Shown: in pieces, positions 34,947 through 45,591 of the stretch
Position numbering within the stretch: position 1 is the first letter of the stretch
Layout of the letters: every line of letters starts with the position of its first letter
Origin: a virus
DNA: 64,000 nucleotides
Direction: 5' to 3' (one strand)
Virus record (IMG/VR): IMGVR_UViG_3300042887_005324
Span: 110,042-174,041 of that record
Program-made: the position numbers and the translations under genes
Notes under the pieces: model-generated
What the model saw: the letters and a program-made list of their open reading frames with translations, nothing else
Told to the model about the DNA's origin: nothing
Databases searched by the model: none

Positions 34947-35339
34947 TTAAAAATTATTTCTTGGGATGTTATTCTTAGTCATATAATCTCTAATTCTAAT
35001 TGCATCCTCGTACTTTTCTTCTTTAAGACATTGATCCAATTTTTCATTGAGTTCTTTAGTAATTACATCTTTTGATTTCTTTGAGTCTGCTTTCTCATCA
35101 GTCAAAGAGTTGAAATAATCTGTCATTTGAGAAATATCAACAAAGTAAAGTGTTTTAACAGATGATTTTAACTCATCTTTACTTAACTCACCTAATTTAT
35201 CACTTTTTTCTAATTTGACTTTAAATTCATCAGTAAAAGCGTTATTGTCAATAAGATATTTAGCTAAATGATAAGGTCTGTTCTTAAATAGTTTAAGAAT
35301 TATAATTAGATTTTGATAAATTTTTTCATTATTCTCCAT
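34947..35339 (-). CDS. small protein with a UVR-like helical hairpin
   Basis: 130 aa. The C-terminal segment LNEKLDQCLKEEKYEDAIRI followed by RDYMTKNN fits the UVR motif of UvrB/UvrC and McsA-type proteins, a helix pair used for protein-protein contact. The rest is helical with no catalytic motif. Lies between the S1-like gene and virion genes on the same strand. Role unknown; an adaptor is the most that can be said. Confidence 0.6.
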   Translation of the reverse strand: MENNEKIYQNLIIILKLFKNRPYHLAKYLIDNNAFTDEFKVKLEKSDKLGELSKDELKSSVKTLYFVDISQMTDYFNSLTDEKADSKKSKDVITKELNEKLDQCLKEEKYEDAIRIRDYMTKNNIPRNNF

Positions 35340-35362
35340 AATGGGTATATTGAAAGTTCAAA

Positions 35363-36052
35363 TCAAAGTTTTTCAAAATAAAGATTAAAATAATAACTAA
35401 AAGCAAATCTATTAGCTGGTTTATCCTGATAGAATTTTATTCTTATATCCAGTTCGTTTGCATCAGTTTCAGTCTCGAACTTTGTTAATAAAGTTTCAGG
35501 TGTTTCAATACTAGCATCATACTGATTATTATATTTAATTCCATCTAATGTCAGTAAGTCAGCACTTTGATAATAAATCTCAACTTTAGAAAACTTATAT
35601 CTGTTTAATACATTATTGTCTATATAACTTCTTATTGCAGCATTGACATTGTTATTTACTGTCATGTTATTTCTAACACCTTCAAATGTTCTGTAAGTTT
35701 TTAATGTAGCAAACAAATAATTTCTCAATATTGATTGAAGTTCAATGTCTAAAATCCACCTTGCTTCTGCATTTTTCTGCTCTTCGGTTTGAGCATCGTC
35801 TAAAAATAATCTATGATTCGTTTGTTTTTCAATGACAGTATCAAATACAATTTGTGGTAGATTACTTTCAGAATTTAAATCTAATTGTTCACCATTATCT
35901 AATTGATAATAAACAAGATTTTCATCTTGTATCATAATCGAATCTTCAATTTCTAACATTTTAGATCCAAAAAATGAACTTTCTTCAACCATATTAAAAG
36001 TACCATGTACTTTTACATAATCAAACTCTGGACTTATATACTTTCTTCTCAT
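35363..36052 (-). CDS. probable virion structural protein, 229 aa
   Basis: Mixed alpha/beta with a helical middle (ILRNYLFATLKTYRTFEG, then NNNVNAAIRSYIDNN) followed by strands and a C-terminal RIKFYQDKP segment. The helix-then-strand pattern is somewhat like C-terminal parts of tail sheath or baseplate proteins, but not enough to name it. Its start overlaps the stop of the 1435-aa gene by one base, so it belongs to the same transcript as two large virion genes. Confidence 0.6.
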   Translation of the reverse strand: MRRKYISPEFDYVKVHGTFNMVEESSFFGSKMLEIEDSIMIQDENLVYYQLDNGEQLDLNSESNLPQIVFDTVIEKQTNHRLFLDDAQTEEQKNAEARWILDIELQSILRNYLFATLKTYRTFEGVRNNMTVNNNVNAAIRSYIDNNVLNRYKFSKVEIYYQSADLLTLDGIKYNNQYDASIETPETLLTKFETETDANELDIRIKFYQDKPANRFAFSYYFNLYFEKL

Positions 36053-39000
36053 TATAATAATTTATTATTGCTTGAATTTGAACCAGTTTGTGGTAACTTA
36101 AATATTAATGATTTATTTGCAATTGCTGGTTCAACTTGTGGAACTTCTACACACTCATAGTGATACTCATAGTCCCAAGTAGATTTGAATATAAAGAAAT
36201 CAACCACATGATATCCGAATTCATCTACCATTGGATAAACAGACTTTTTATCAGGATTGTTCTTTAGTTTCAAAATATTTTGGCTTCTATTTACTTTACT
36301 TACAATTCTTTCTCTTATTTGACCAAAAGCTGTCAATTCTGTATCAAAAAGATAATTACCAAAACTTTGTGTTAATGATGGTGCTTTAAATAAAGGAATA
36401 TCATTAAAAATTGGTGAATAATAACCACTATGTCTATAAAGTCTATTATAGATTTCATTTTCCAAACCAGAATAATTAGGTATCTTCAAAGGCTCGGTAG
36501 TTTTCTTTTTAATCTTAACACCAAGATTTTTGTCAGAAAAATGATTTAATTGTGAAAGTGAATTAATATCACCATCATCTAATTGTCTCTTAATTTTAAT
36601 TTCACTCTTACTAAGACTCACTGGTTCAACTTCATTCGACTTTATATAAGTTAATAATTCGTCTGGACCTTCACATGTTAGTAGTACAGGTAGACTACCA
36701 ATACTATTTAAGTTATTGAAGTCGTAAATATTTAAGCTTGAGTCTTCGTTTACTATAACATATTTAACTAAATCAGAGAATCCATATTTGTTAGTTAGAT
36801 CATTAAGTGATGACATGAAATTCTGTGCAGTAAGTTTTGAAAACATATCATTGTATAAATCATCTCTATTAGTTCTTGATATTTCATCTGAAACAGTTTG
36901 AGCAGCACCAGCACTAATTATGTATTTAATATATGTGTTATCATCTATAAATATATTTACGAGCACATTCTTGTATTTTTTATTTATATAGATACAAATA
37001 CCATTCTCGAGAGATCCCTGACTTGCAATATAGTAAAACCTATTATTCATGAATATTATTGAATTCTTAGCAATACCAGTAGTATAACTATAATTAGTAT
37101 CAGGTACCATACTATAAAATCTTTTCCAATTAGGATCAAGTGGTGGTATAACACCGATTTGTGTAGTTTGTGATGTTGTAAGGTAAACAATATCTTCATA
37201 TATTACATAATGACCAAAAACAAAATTCAAACTCCAACTAGATGATAAATTGTAATCCTTAGTAGAATCCCAAAGTGATACTAGGGTCCATAAACTAAGT
37301 GAGTCAGGAGACTCAGACCAGTATTGTGTTATATTAGAATTTTCATCCACATAAGAATTACCAGTCACCGGTGGTTGACTTGTTGGTTTGTTAGCTTTCC
37401 AAATTTTATTTTTATATAAAATAGTATCATCTTGATTATAGGTGGTATTTGGAGTCCAGAAATTACATCCTGATGCACATGAAGAGTAGTAATACTCACC
37501 TTCATTATATACTAGTGGAGGAAAATCACCATTAGTTCCACCAAAAGCAGAATTAGACGGTACGGTAAACATGTTATTAGCACTGGACTCATTTGAACCA
37601 TCTCTAGTTGGAGACCAAAATATAGTGATAGTTCCTTCTATAACCCAATCAGAAGAGTTATATGGAAAAATATTTGGATCAGTTATTTGTGATGTTGTTG
37701 ATTGACATTCATATATTGTATTGTTAAATAAAACCCAATCGTTTTTAAGATAAAGTTTGTCGTGTTTCCATTCTTCAATTATTTTTGGAACTAAGCTAGT
37801 ACTACCTCTAAATGTTAGTTGACCAGTATTAAGATTAGATTCACTTGAACGAACTGTAAAGTTATTCTTACTCAATAAAATAGAAAATTTGTAACCATCA
37901 TAATTATTATTACTTTTAATATTAATCGCATCAATTTTACCATCAGTAATTTTAATACCGTCTACATCATACAGATTAAACTTCAATCCTCTAAATAAAG
38001 TCGTGTTGGGTGTGTAGTTATCACCAGTGTTAAAATAAGACCATTTTTTTGAGTTTACTATGTCATTTCCTGAGTCAAAACTCATTCTTTTACCAAAAAA
38101 GTAAGAAAAATAATCTTGATCATAACTAAAATAGTTGAGATATTTTTCTACATTAAAACAGCTTCTTGCTGTATTTACTAATTTACCACCTACTGGACTG
38201 TCATTTGGTCCACTTGGTGTGACCTTTGCAATTATACTATATCCACCATTTTCAAAAATCATTGAATTGACAAAACTATATGTATTGTAATTTCCATTAG
38301 TATAACCTTCATTCTGAATTATTTGAATCTGGTCTCTAGCACCGAATGATCCCGGTGAAGAGATCCCAGTAATTTTAATCTGAGTACTAGAGTATGTCAC
38401 AATGTCTAAAAATGTAATTTCTTGATCATCTATAACATGTAGACTATGATGTGTAAAGTCATTTGACTCTGGATCAATAGTTAAAAAGTAATCTAAGTTT
38501 CTTTCGACTCTACTTGGTACAGGATCGTAAGGATTTGTAGTTCTATTAAAGTCTTCTGCTGCAAAAGAGTTATTTAACAAATAAGGATAATCATTTGATG
38601 AAATAGAATTCTGATATCCCCATTTAACTCTTTCTGCATTTTTTCTCCAAAGAGTTGTTAATTCATCATCAAGTATTTGAAATGTTTCACCATTAGCAGT
38701 GTATTCACTAGATGCTGGAATATTAACAACTTTACCATTGATTTTGAAATCATCAAAAGTCTTTGGAAAAGAATTTGACTGTTGATTAACACTATACATT
38801 TTAGTTTCATCTGTAAATGTAAGTTGGTCTTTCTTAATATATTCGTGTTTAGAAAACTGAGTATCTATAATATCTAAGTCAAAGTCTTTTATATCAGAAA
38901 ACTTCAACTTGTATATGCCAAACTTCTTAATATCATTTTCAGCATCAACAATCAAACTTATAGATTTTCTATAATTAGGATCTGGATCATTTACATAATA

Positions 39001-40359
39001 GTCAAACTTATCTAAAGACTGTTCGAAAGCATAATCTGAATTAATATAATATTCACCATCAGTTTTAATTATGTTATGATAAACACCACCTATCTCAATC
39101 ATCCAAACATCTGCATCATCGAAATTTTCAATGTTAAAAACAGTTCCATCATAGAATTTTAATGAATTTACACCTAATGAACTTGATATAGAAACTAAAT
39201 TTTGATTTAGCTCAGATTGTCTTCCAGCTAATCTAATATTACTAATTATTTTATACTTTGTTAGAGTAGGAGTAACTGACTCTTCAACAAATGAATTCGG
39301 TGAAACTTGTACAGGTTGAGTACTAGTTGTTTGAAATTCTAAAAACTTCTCCAGTTTGTAAAAATCACCAGCAATTTCAACATAAATAATTTTGTCGTCT
39401 GGTAAAATTTCATTAAATGGATATATTTCACTTTGACTATAAAGTAGATTATACTGATCTATAATAACATCGGGTTTCAGGCTTGGAAGAGTGTAAGGAG
39501 CAACATACTTAACGAATTCTAAACTATCTAAATAAAATCCTAAGTATCTATTAAGCGACCACTTTCTAATCGAAGTAGGACTTGCTGGCGTGTCATCAAA
39601 TAAAAAACTGAAGTTTATTATATGTGGAAAAACTAACTTATTGTTCTTAAAGTTATCAAATACAAATTTTTCAAAATCATGAAATGTTTGCTCATACTGT
39701 AAAGTTGATTCTAAAAGAAAAGACTTTTCGCTATAACCACCATCTTCATAATCAATACCAAAGAAGGAAGAAAACTCTAACTTTCTAAAATCCATATATA
39801 CAGGACCAACCGGATAAGATTTATTTTTAGTAATATTAGTATCAAGCCATTCACCAAGTGGTGAATTCCTCGTAAGGTCAAAAATCTTAACACACTTTAA
39901 TTTTTTAATGATTTCTTCTTTGAAGTTATCTTTATTAATTGTTGTTAGTCCTGGACCATCGATTCTGAATATTATAAAGTTAGTTGGTAGGTTATTTTTA
40001 TAAATATAAAGTGGTGCAAAATACTCATACTCTTCACTATAATCTTTATTTTCTATAATGTTCCTTGCACCATACTGGTACAAGTCATCATACTGATTAG
40101 AAAAGTCAGTATACATATTATCACTATCATTATCATATTTTATATGAAAAGCGATATCATAAGGAGTGTCTCTAAAGAAATAAGGTACGATTTCATCCCA
40201 ATAGTTATTCTTATTGAATTGCATCTTTCTATATTTAGTAGAAGATAATTCAGTATTTGATATGATAGCATCACAATATAAGCTATAAGTACTACCTACA
40301 ACCAATTTAACATTCGTTGTTAGACCAACATTAGTTCGAAGTATTGCGTGACTCTTCAT
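36052..40359 (-). CDS. large virion protein with carbohydrate-binding-module-like repeats
   Basis: 1435 aa, beta-rich, Asn/Asp/Tyr-rich, no signal peptide. Around residues 850-1090 three units of the type W-x-x-x-x-x-Y-x-x-x-D-x-V-x-Y/F-x-x-x-x-Y appear (WKHDKLYLKNDWVLFNNTIY; FWTPNTTYNQDDTILYKNKIW; LWDSTKDYNL then VIYEDIVYLTT), the pattern of CBM5/12-type chitin-binding modules. This suggests glycan contact at the cell surface. Sits between two other structural genes with one-base overlaps. Possibly a baseplate-associated or tail-tip protein. Confidence 0.72.
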   Translation of the reverse strand: MKSHAILRTNVGLTTNVKLVVGSTYSLYCDAIISNTELSSTKYRKMQFNKNNYWDEIVPYFFRDTPYDIAFHIKYDNDSDNMYTDFSNQYDDLYQYGARNIIENKDYSEEYEYFAPLYIYKNNLPTNFIIFRIDGPGLTTINKDNFKEEIIKKLKCVKIFDLTRNSPLGEWLDTNITKNKSYPVGPVYMDFRKLEFSSFFGIDYEDGGYSEKSFLLESTLQYEQTFHDFEKFVFDNFKNNKLVFPHIINFSFLFDDTPASPTSIRKWSLNRYLGFYLDSLEFVKYVAPYTLPSLKPDVIIDQYNLLYSQSEIYPFNEILPDDKIIYVEIAGDFYKLEKFLEFQTTSTQPVQVSPNSFVEESVTPTLTKYKIISNIRLAGRQSELNQNLVSISSSLGVNSLKFYDGTVFNIENFDDADVWMIEIGGVYHNIIKTDGEYYINSDYAFEQSLDKFDYYVNDPDPNYRKSISLIVDAENDIKKFGIYKLKFSDIKDFDLDIIDTQFSKHEYIKKDQLTFTDETKMYSVNQQSNSFPKTFDDFKINGKVVNIPASSEYTANGETFQILDDELTTLWRKNAERVKWGYQNSISSNDYPYLLNNSFAAEDFNRTTNPYDPVPSRVERNLDYFLTIDPESNDFTHHSLHVIDDQEITFLDIVTYSSTQIKITGISSPGSFGARDQIQIIQNEGYTNGNYNTYSFVNSMIFENGGYSIIAKVTPSGPNDSPVGGKLVNTARSCFNVEKYLNYFSYDQDYFSYFFGKRMSFDSGNDIVNSKKWSYFNTGDNYTPNTTLFRGLKFNLYDVDGIKITDGKIDAINIKSNNNYDGYKFSILLSKNNFTVRSSESNLNTGQLTFRGSTSLVPKIIEEWKHDKLYLKNDWVLFNNTIYECQSTTSQITDPNIFPYNSSDWVIEGTITIFWSPTRDGSNESSANNMFTVPSNSAFGGTNGDFPPLVYNEGEYYYSSCASGCNFWTPNTTYNQDDTILYKNKIWKANKPTSQPPVTGNSYVDENSNITQYWSESPDSLSLWTLVSLWDSTKDYNLSSSWSLNFVFGHYVIYEDIVYLTTSQTTQIGVIPPLDPNWKRFYSMVPDTNYSYTTGIAKNSIIFMNNRFYYIASQGSLENGICIYINKKYKNVLVNIFIDDNTYIKYIISAGAAQTVSDEISRTNRDDLYNDMFSKLTAQNFMSSLNDLTNKYGFSDLVKYVIVNEDSSLNIYDFNNLNSIGSLPVLLTCEGPDELLTYIKSNEVEPVSLSKSEIKIKRQLDDGDINSLSQLNHFSDKNLGVKIKKKTTEPLKIPNYSGLENEIYNRLYRHSGYYSPIFNDIPLFKAPSLTQSFGNYLFDTELTAFGQIRERIVSKVNRSQNILKLKNNPDKKSVYPMVDEFGYHVVDFFIFKSTWDYEYHYECVEVPQVEPAIANKSLIFKLPQTGSNSSNNKLL

Positions 40360-43300
40360 TATCTATTTGAGATTAATTGTGTTGGTGTAGAAGCTATTGT
40401 TTTCTTCAAAGCTACTTTAGCTCTATTTATATTGAATCTAACTGTGAAAACAAATGGTCTATTATCTACCTCATTCTCTAACAAGAATTTTAGTTTCTTA
40501 ATATGTCTTACTGTTGTAGTCGATCCATTCAAGTTGACATATTGATAGTTTAGTCCACTTGTTGATGGGTCTAAAGAGTTCATTTTGAAATAGATATTGA
40601 TTGGAATATCAATATCATTCTGTTCCCCACCACTAATCGATTTAGTTTTCTCAAAATTAGTTTCTTGTATTTTATCAAAACCTTGAATTTGTGGATGCAC
40701 TGAAGTAAGCAACTTTGTTGTAGACGCAACACTAACATTCGTATCGATCCATTTAGCTGGATCTAATAAAGAATTATTATTACCAATAAACGATAGAATT
40801 GAATTTTCAGAATAACCCATGTTATATTCATTAGATGATAAAACATTTGTAATTGAGTTCTTACCAGCTGTAGTAAAGTTGTTACCAATATTATCAGCTA
40901 ATTTAGTCAAAGTAGTTTGATTTACTGAATCAAAATTGACAGCCCATATAAACTGATTATCTTTTTGAGTTCTTGTAGTGCCAGTTGAGTTATCTATAAC
41001 TAGTTCATTTAACTGGTTAACCCAGAAAACTTGTGGACTACTTGTGTTATAAACATCTGAGTTAGAAGTTGAAGCATATGTTCTATTTGATAAAAGACCA
41101 AGTGGACTCTCAACTGATTTATTTCTTATCTTTAATAAGAAATCTTTAACTACATAAATGTTGTTTTGATAAACACGACCAGTTGGTACACCAGCAGCAG
41201 TAAAATTATCTAAGTAATCCTCACACTCAACAAAGAATGTCATCTCAGCACCGTTTTTAACAACAAACTGTTCATTATTTCTGAAAATGACAACTTCAAG
41301 TTCACCTTTAGTTCTCTTGATTTTCTCTTCAAGTGATCTAACTCTAGTTTCAAGTTTATTTAGATATTGGAATAAATCAATGGCTATGCCGTTTTCATCT
41401 CTAAATCCAGATAATATCTTATCTGCTGAGTGATGATAAGTAACATTATTAAGTGTTAACTGTTCTGATAAATGCTCATCTAATCCTTTGGCTGATAAAT
41501 CATTTTGTACAGTAACTCTTAAATCTTCTTTAGTAGCCTCTTTTAATATGAAGTCATTCTCGTTAAGAACATTATTCAAGTCATCTGGAAACTCAACTGT
41601 AAGAGTCGAACTCCAATCTGACTCAACTGGTGACTCTGGCCATCCAACTTCAGAAATCGATTTAATTCTTATTTCTACTTTTTCACCAAATCTAATTGGA
41701 ATATCTAATTGATTAATATTTGGCGTATCAGCATTTGTAACATCTTCAATCTGCCATAAATATTCATTTGTAGCCGCATTGAAAGTTCTTTTTCTAGCAT
41801 CTGTTTTGAATTCCTGCCAGTTTGAGAAGGCTCCAGATTTTGGTCCTTTAACAGCATCTGCTAATTTGAAAGTCTCTACTGGGGTTTCTTTACCATCTTT
41901 ACTTAAATATCTATATTGAACTCTAAATTGAACCACTTCCTGTGGTTTTGTACCTCTTGTTAAAACTGCTTCTGGCATAGACCAGAAACCTCGAACTCTA
42001 AAAACTGGTTGAACTTTTGTCTGAGGAGATTTAGATATATCAAGAATTTCTGTTGTAACAGATGATAAAAGTTTTGACTTAGATTCTTTGTTCTTATTCA
42101 ATAAGTCAATTTCGTTTGAAAATTGTTTCTTTTCTGACTCAGAAGTAAATCTTTTAACTTTTAATTGTTTATTCTTTTCAGATATAGCGTCTAAAAGTTG
42201 TTTAACTTCAGACTTCAAATTCTTTTGTTGATTGTGTTTATTTTTAATTAAATTTGAATCAGGTGTATCTGTTAAATGTTTATTTACTTGTACAACTTTG
42301 AAGTTTTCCAAATTTAATGTCACACCGTTTGGTGTACCAGCTAACTTAGTTGGTGTCTTTTTTGCAACTAAATCTTGTAAAACATCTCCATAATCATAAA
42401 CAGTATCAATATAAAACTGTTCCATTGAGATACCAGATTCTAATTCTCTCAAATCATTTGTCCAATAACCTAATCCAGGACTCCAATTTTTAGACAAGAT
42501 GTAGTTGTCCATATTTAGTGCTTTAACAAAAACAACATTTCTTTCGTTATAACCAACACTAACAGACACTTTTTTATTGTAAAGAACCGGAGAGTAAATC
42601 TTCAAAGTTTGAACACCAACTGGTATTGGTTCGTTACCCTCGACTCTCTCAAATCTTAATCTTGGATTTGAAGTAAGAGTCGATATCTCGAGTATTTTAT
42701 ATCTTGTTGTTGATAAAGGTGTATTTATAATAAGTTCGTTATTAACAGCTAACTGTCTGGTTTCTTGAGTTTGAACACCATTCACAACAGTATTTCTGAT
42801 ATAATTAAGTGTATTAACATGATACCATAACTTTCTATTAAGTGTATCTTCTTCAATTCTTATAACTGTGAAAGCACCATCATACTGTAAAACATTTGGT
42901 TCTAAGTCAAACATCTGCTCGTCATAGTTAGGGTTAAGAGGTTCAATCAAACCTGGTGTATTTTGATGCCAAGTTTCATATTCTTCAACTGTAAATCCAG
43001 ATTTATTTCTAAATAAATTATTGAAAGAATTAAGAGCTGACTGACCAAGTGGTGTGAAAGCACCTGTAGAATCTTGAGCAAACTCAGGTATGTATCTTCT
43101 ACATAAAACTTTTCTAACATTATCCTCGACTTGACCAGATAAATCTAATTCAACGAAAATTTGAGGATTCAACATAGAATCAAAAAACCAATTTCGTTTA
43201 GTAACAAAATTAGTCACCGGAGTCAAATTAGCGATATCATTTGGTTCTTTGTTTAAATCGACCGTTACAATTTTTCTAAACTTCGTTCCATTTGTTGGTT

Positions 43301-43556
43301 GAATTAAAGCTCCAGCATCGTTAATACTATAAATAGAGTTAATGTTATTATTTAACCTATCAATCTCAGATTTTAGAAAACCAAAAGATGGTAAGTTAAA
43401 TTGTCTTACAACACCGGTTGTATCTGTTACATTTACTGTAACTGATGGATCAGTCGATGTGACCAATTGATTAATTTTTGAAAGTAAATCAACAACATTA
43501 TTATTGAAATTTATTACTTGCTCTGCTACTGTATTATAAGAACTTTGAACTCCCAT
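40359..43556 (-). CDS. large virion structural protein with coiled coil and FnIII-like domain
   Basis: 1065 aa. Residues about 430-500 form a charged coiled coil (LKSEVKQLLDAISEKNKQLK); the following ~120 residues (VRGFWSMPEAV ... VEIRIKSISEVGWPES) look like a fibronectin-III-type beta sandwich; a second short coiled coil (LNKLETRVRSLEEKIKR) is near 735. The upstream TTAATATATAA box is a strong match to the recurring phage box. First gene of a three-gene structural operon. Probably a baseplate or tail protein; exact T4 counterpart not recognised. Confidence 0.72.
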   Translation of the reverse strand: MGVQSSYNTVAEQVINFNNNVVDLLSKINQLVTSTDPSVTVNVTDTTGVVRQFNLPSFGFLKSEIDRLNNNINSIYSINDAGALIQPTNGTKFRKIVTVDLNKEPNDIANLTPVTNFVTKRNWFFDSMLNPQIFVELDLSGQVEDNVRKVLCRRYIPEFAQDSTGAFTPLGQSALNSFNNLFRNKSGFTVEEYETWHQNTPGLIEPLNPNYDEQMFDLEPNVLQYDGAFTVIRIEEDTLNRKLWYHVNTLNYIRNTVVNGVQTQETRQLAVNNELIINTPLSTTRYKILEISTLTSNPRLRFERVEGNEPIPVGVQTLKIYSPVLYNKKVSVSVGYNERNVVFVKALNMDNYILSKNWSPGLGYWTNDLRELESGISMEQFYIDTVYDYGDVLQDLVAKKTPTKLAGTPNGVTLNLENFKVVQVNKHLTDTPDSNLIKNKHNQQKNLKSEVKQLLDAISEKNKQLKVKRFTSESEKKQFSNEIDLLNKNKESKSKLLSSVTTEILDISKSPQTKVQPVFRVRGFWSMPEAVLTRGTKPQEVVQFRVQYRYLSKDGKETPVETFKLADAVKGPKSGAFSNWQEFKTDARKRTFNAATNEYLWQIEDVTNADTPNINQLDIPIRFGEKVEIRIKSISEVGWPESPVESDWSSTLTVEFPDDLNNVLNENDFILKEATKEDLRVTVQNDLSAKGLDEHLSEQLTLNNVTYHHSADKILSGFRDENGIAIDLFQYLNKLETRVRSLEEKIKRTKGELEVVIFRNNEQFVVKNGAEMTFFVECEDYLDNFTAAGVPTGRVYQNNIYVVKDFLLKIRNKSVESPLGLLSNRTYASTSNSDVYNTSSPQVFWVNQLNELVIDNSTGTTRTQKDNQFIWAVNFDSVNQTTLTKLADNIGNNFTTAGKNSITNVLSSNEYNMGYSENSILSFIGNNNSLLDPAKWIDTNVSVASTTKLLTSVHPQIQGFDKIQETNFEKTKSISGGEQNDIDIPINIYFKMNSLDPSTSGLNYQYVNLNGSTTTVRHIKKLKFLLENEVDNRPFVFTVRFNINRAKVALKKTIASTPTQLISNR

Positions 43557-43576
43557 TTTAGAGGATATATTTTTGT

Positions 43577-43587
43577 TTATATATTAA
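43577..43587 (-). promoter_or_regulatory. candidate phage late-type promoter box (TTAATATATAA)
   Basis: Minus strand, 20 nt upstream of the 1065-aa virion gene; the box and its right flank match the one before the 2326-aa virion gene. Confidence 0.55.
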
Positions 43588-43637
43588 TTATTTTAGTGTT
43601 CTCATTTATTATTTAGTAATGATAAAGAGATTTGAGA

Positions 43638-45518
43638 CTAAATAGACAAAATAGAACTGTTTGACAAAACATTAAAATTATACTCTACCTTTTTGTCAAA
43701 TTCAAAAATATAATTTACAAATCCCTCATCATCACCAAATCTACTTTCAACAACTAATGGATTTAGAGGATTAGAATTATATGCCCAATCTTCTAAACCA
43801 AGTTCAACGAATCTATTTTTAATAGACTCATTATAGTGATTACTAATGGTTCGAACTCTTCTTTGTATATCTTTTCTTGTAAGATTTTGAGTATTAGAGT
43901 TGTGATAATATTGTAAGTACAACATCTTAGGTATTTTGACCATTTTTGTATGTAAAAATGTACGAACAATCAGTTCATAGTCATCAACGATAGTAAGTCT
44001 TCTGTTGTGCCCACCAATAGATAAATAGAATGACTTTTCCCAAGCTCTAAAGTGATTTGGAACTCCTACAATATGTCTAATAGTTTTAGGGTTAATATTA
44101 GCACAATCTACTGAATTGTATTTTCTACCAGCATAGTATTCTTCTTTATATTTACCATATCCAAATGAAAAGTTATCACCATAATTGAGTGAATTATGTT
44201 GCTCATCTATTTCAGCACAATTTGAATAAACAAATTTAGCGTCTGGATATTCTTTGAATGCTTTTACCATTAGACTTAAAGCTTCTGGTAATAAAAAGTC
44301 ATCGTGATCAAGTTCCATAATATACTTACCACGAGATAAAGTAGCTGCTCTATATTTTGATTCACCAACAATACCTCCAGACTTTTTCTTAAATTCATAC
44401 ACACTAATTCTAGAATCTTTTTTAGACAACTCTTCAGCAATTCTTAAAGTTTTACCACCATCGTTTGAATCATTGACTAATACCCACTCCCAATTTGTAT
44501 AATTCTGACTTCTCATACTTTCATATGTTCTCAGTAATTTTTCACCAATGTTATAGATAGGAGTAAAAACACTGACAAGTGGAGTCTCATCATTTGATGA
44601 ATTTAATATGTAATTCATTGCACAGAAATAAGAAGATTCACCAGTTTTCTCTTCTATCTCATTAAAGTGTAACCATCTACCTCTAACATCTAGGCAATGA
44701 TGACTGAGTTTCGGAAAGTTAGCGAAACTATCAGAAACAGTAATAATCGAATCAGGATTAAAATCTTGAATTACATTATCGATATTTTCATCAGTCAATA
44801 CCGATAGTGTATTGAGTTCGGTTGATTCATAATCGACTATAAACCTTGAGTTTAAATTTACATCACTATTTGTACCAACTATAAGAATTCTTGGTAAAGA
44901 ATTTAATTTTCTCTTTTCTATAAAGTTATAATAACAAAGGACTTTTTCTATAAAGAAAAAATCTTCATTATTCTCATTGTACAGTTTTTCAATAAAGTTA
45001 CCGTCAGCAATATACTTCATTGGTTCTAATCTAGATTTTCCTATTAAATCTCTTCTTAATAGAAATTGAGCCATATCTATATGTTGAACTCTGGTATTTT
45101 CCGGTTTTGCTTCTCTTATATCAAGTCCTGTGAAATCTTTACCTCCAATCTTTTGACTAAAAATAAATCCTCTTTTTTCTGGATTTTTCTCAATAGATTG
45201 GTAAATAGTGTCATAAAAGTCTTCGTGAATTATATTATCATCGTCTAAAACATAAACAAATCCTTCTTCAATTTGTTCTAAACAAGCATTGATCATTAAA
45301 TGTCCATGATCACCAGGAACACTTTTAATGAATTTGATTATGACTTCCTTATTATATAATTCAGTAAGTAAATCTGAATTTATATCACTAAGTGAATTTG
45401 TGTCAAATACAACAAACCAATTTATTTTGAATTTTTCAGACTTACTATAAATTGATTCTTTAACTTTTGATAGATTTTCGGGTCTTGAACATCTTGTGAT
45501 AATGTTAATAATATTCAT
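43638..45518 (-). CDS. double-domain glycosyltransferase (two GT-A folds)
   Basis: 626 aa from the ATG at 45518; the frame extends to a TTG at 45551 that is less likely. The N-terminal domain has INIITRCSRPENL and VLDDDN (DxD at 92-94), as in GT-A enzymes. After a linker, a GT2-type domain starts near residue 309 with SVFTPIYNIGEKL and MRSQNYTNWEWVLVNDSN, and has LDHDD near 403 for metal and nucleotide-sugar binding. Likely transfers two sugars, to virion proteins, phage DNA or cell-surface glycans. The neighbouring collagen-like and CBM-containing virion proteins make virion glycosylation a reasonable guess. Confidence 0.82.
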   Translation of the reverse strand: MNIINIITRCSRPENLSKVKESIYSKSEKFKINWFVVFDTNSLSDINSDLLTELYNKEVIIKFIKSVPGDHGHLMINACLEQIEEGFVYVLDDDNIIHEDFYDTIYQSIEKNPEKRGFIFSQKIGGKDFTGLDIREAKPENTRVQHIDMAQFLLRRDLIGKSRLEPMKYIADGNFIEKLYNENNEDFFFIEKVLCYYNFIEKRKLNSLPRILIVGTNSDVNLNSRFIVDYESTELNTLSVLTDENIDNVIQDFNPDSIITVSDSFANFPKLSHHCLDVRGRWLHFNEIEEKTGESSYFCAMNYILNSSNDETPLVSVFTPIYNIGEKLLRTYESMRSQNYTNWEWVLVNDSNDGGKTLRIAEELSKKDSRISVYEFKKKSGGIVGESKYRAATLSRGKYIMELDHDDFLLPEALSLMVKAFKEYPDAKFVYSNCAEIDEQHNSLNYGDNFSFGYGKYKEEYYAGRKYNSVDCANINPKTIRHIVGVPNHFRAWEKSFYLSIGGHNRRLTIVDDYELIVRTFLHTKMVKIPKMLYLQYYHNSNTQNLTRKDIQRRVRTISNHYNESIKNRFVELGLEDWAYNSNPLNPLVVESRFGDDEGFVNYIFEFDKKVEYNFNVLSNSSILSI

Positions 45519-45578
45519 TATTATTTGATTACTTTTTTTTATTTTATACAAATTGACATTGAATGTTGAATTTTATCT

Positions 45579-45586
45579 TATATTTG
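45579..45586 (+). promoter_or_regulatory. Bacteroidota-type -7 promoter box (TATATTTG)
   Basis: 5 nt before the ATG at 45592; predicts a leaderless or nearly leaderless mRNA for the acyl-carrier-like gene. Confidence 0.65.
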
Positions 45587-45591
45587 TAATA

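Noticed and set aside
35363-36052. Tail sheath C-terminal domain identity for the 229-aa protein
   Set aside because: Only a vague helix-strand resemblance; the characteristic sheath motifs are not visible.
45519-45551. TTG-initiated extension of the glycosyltransferase
   Set aside because: The ATG at 45518 begins the conserved first strand of the GT-A domain; the extension is AT-rich intergenic sequence.
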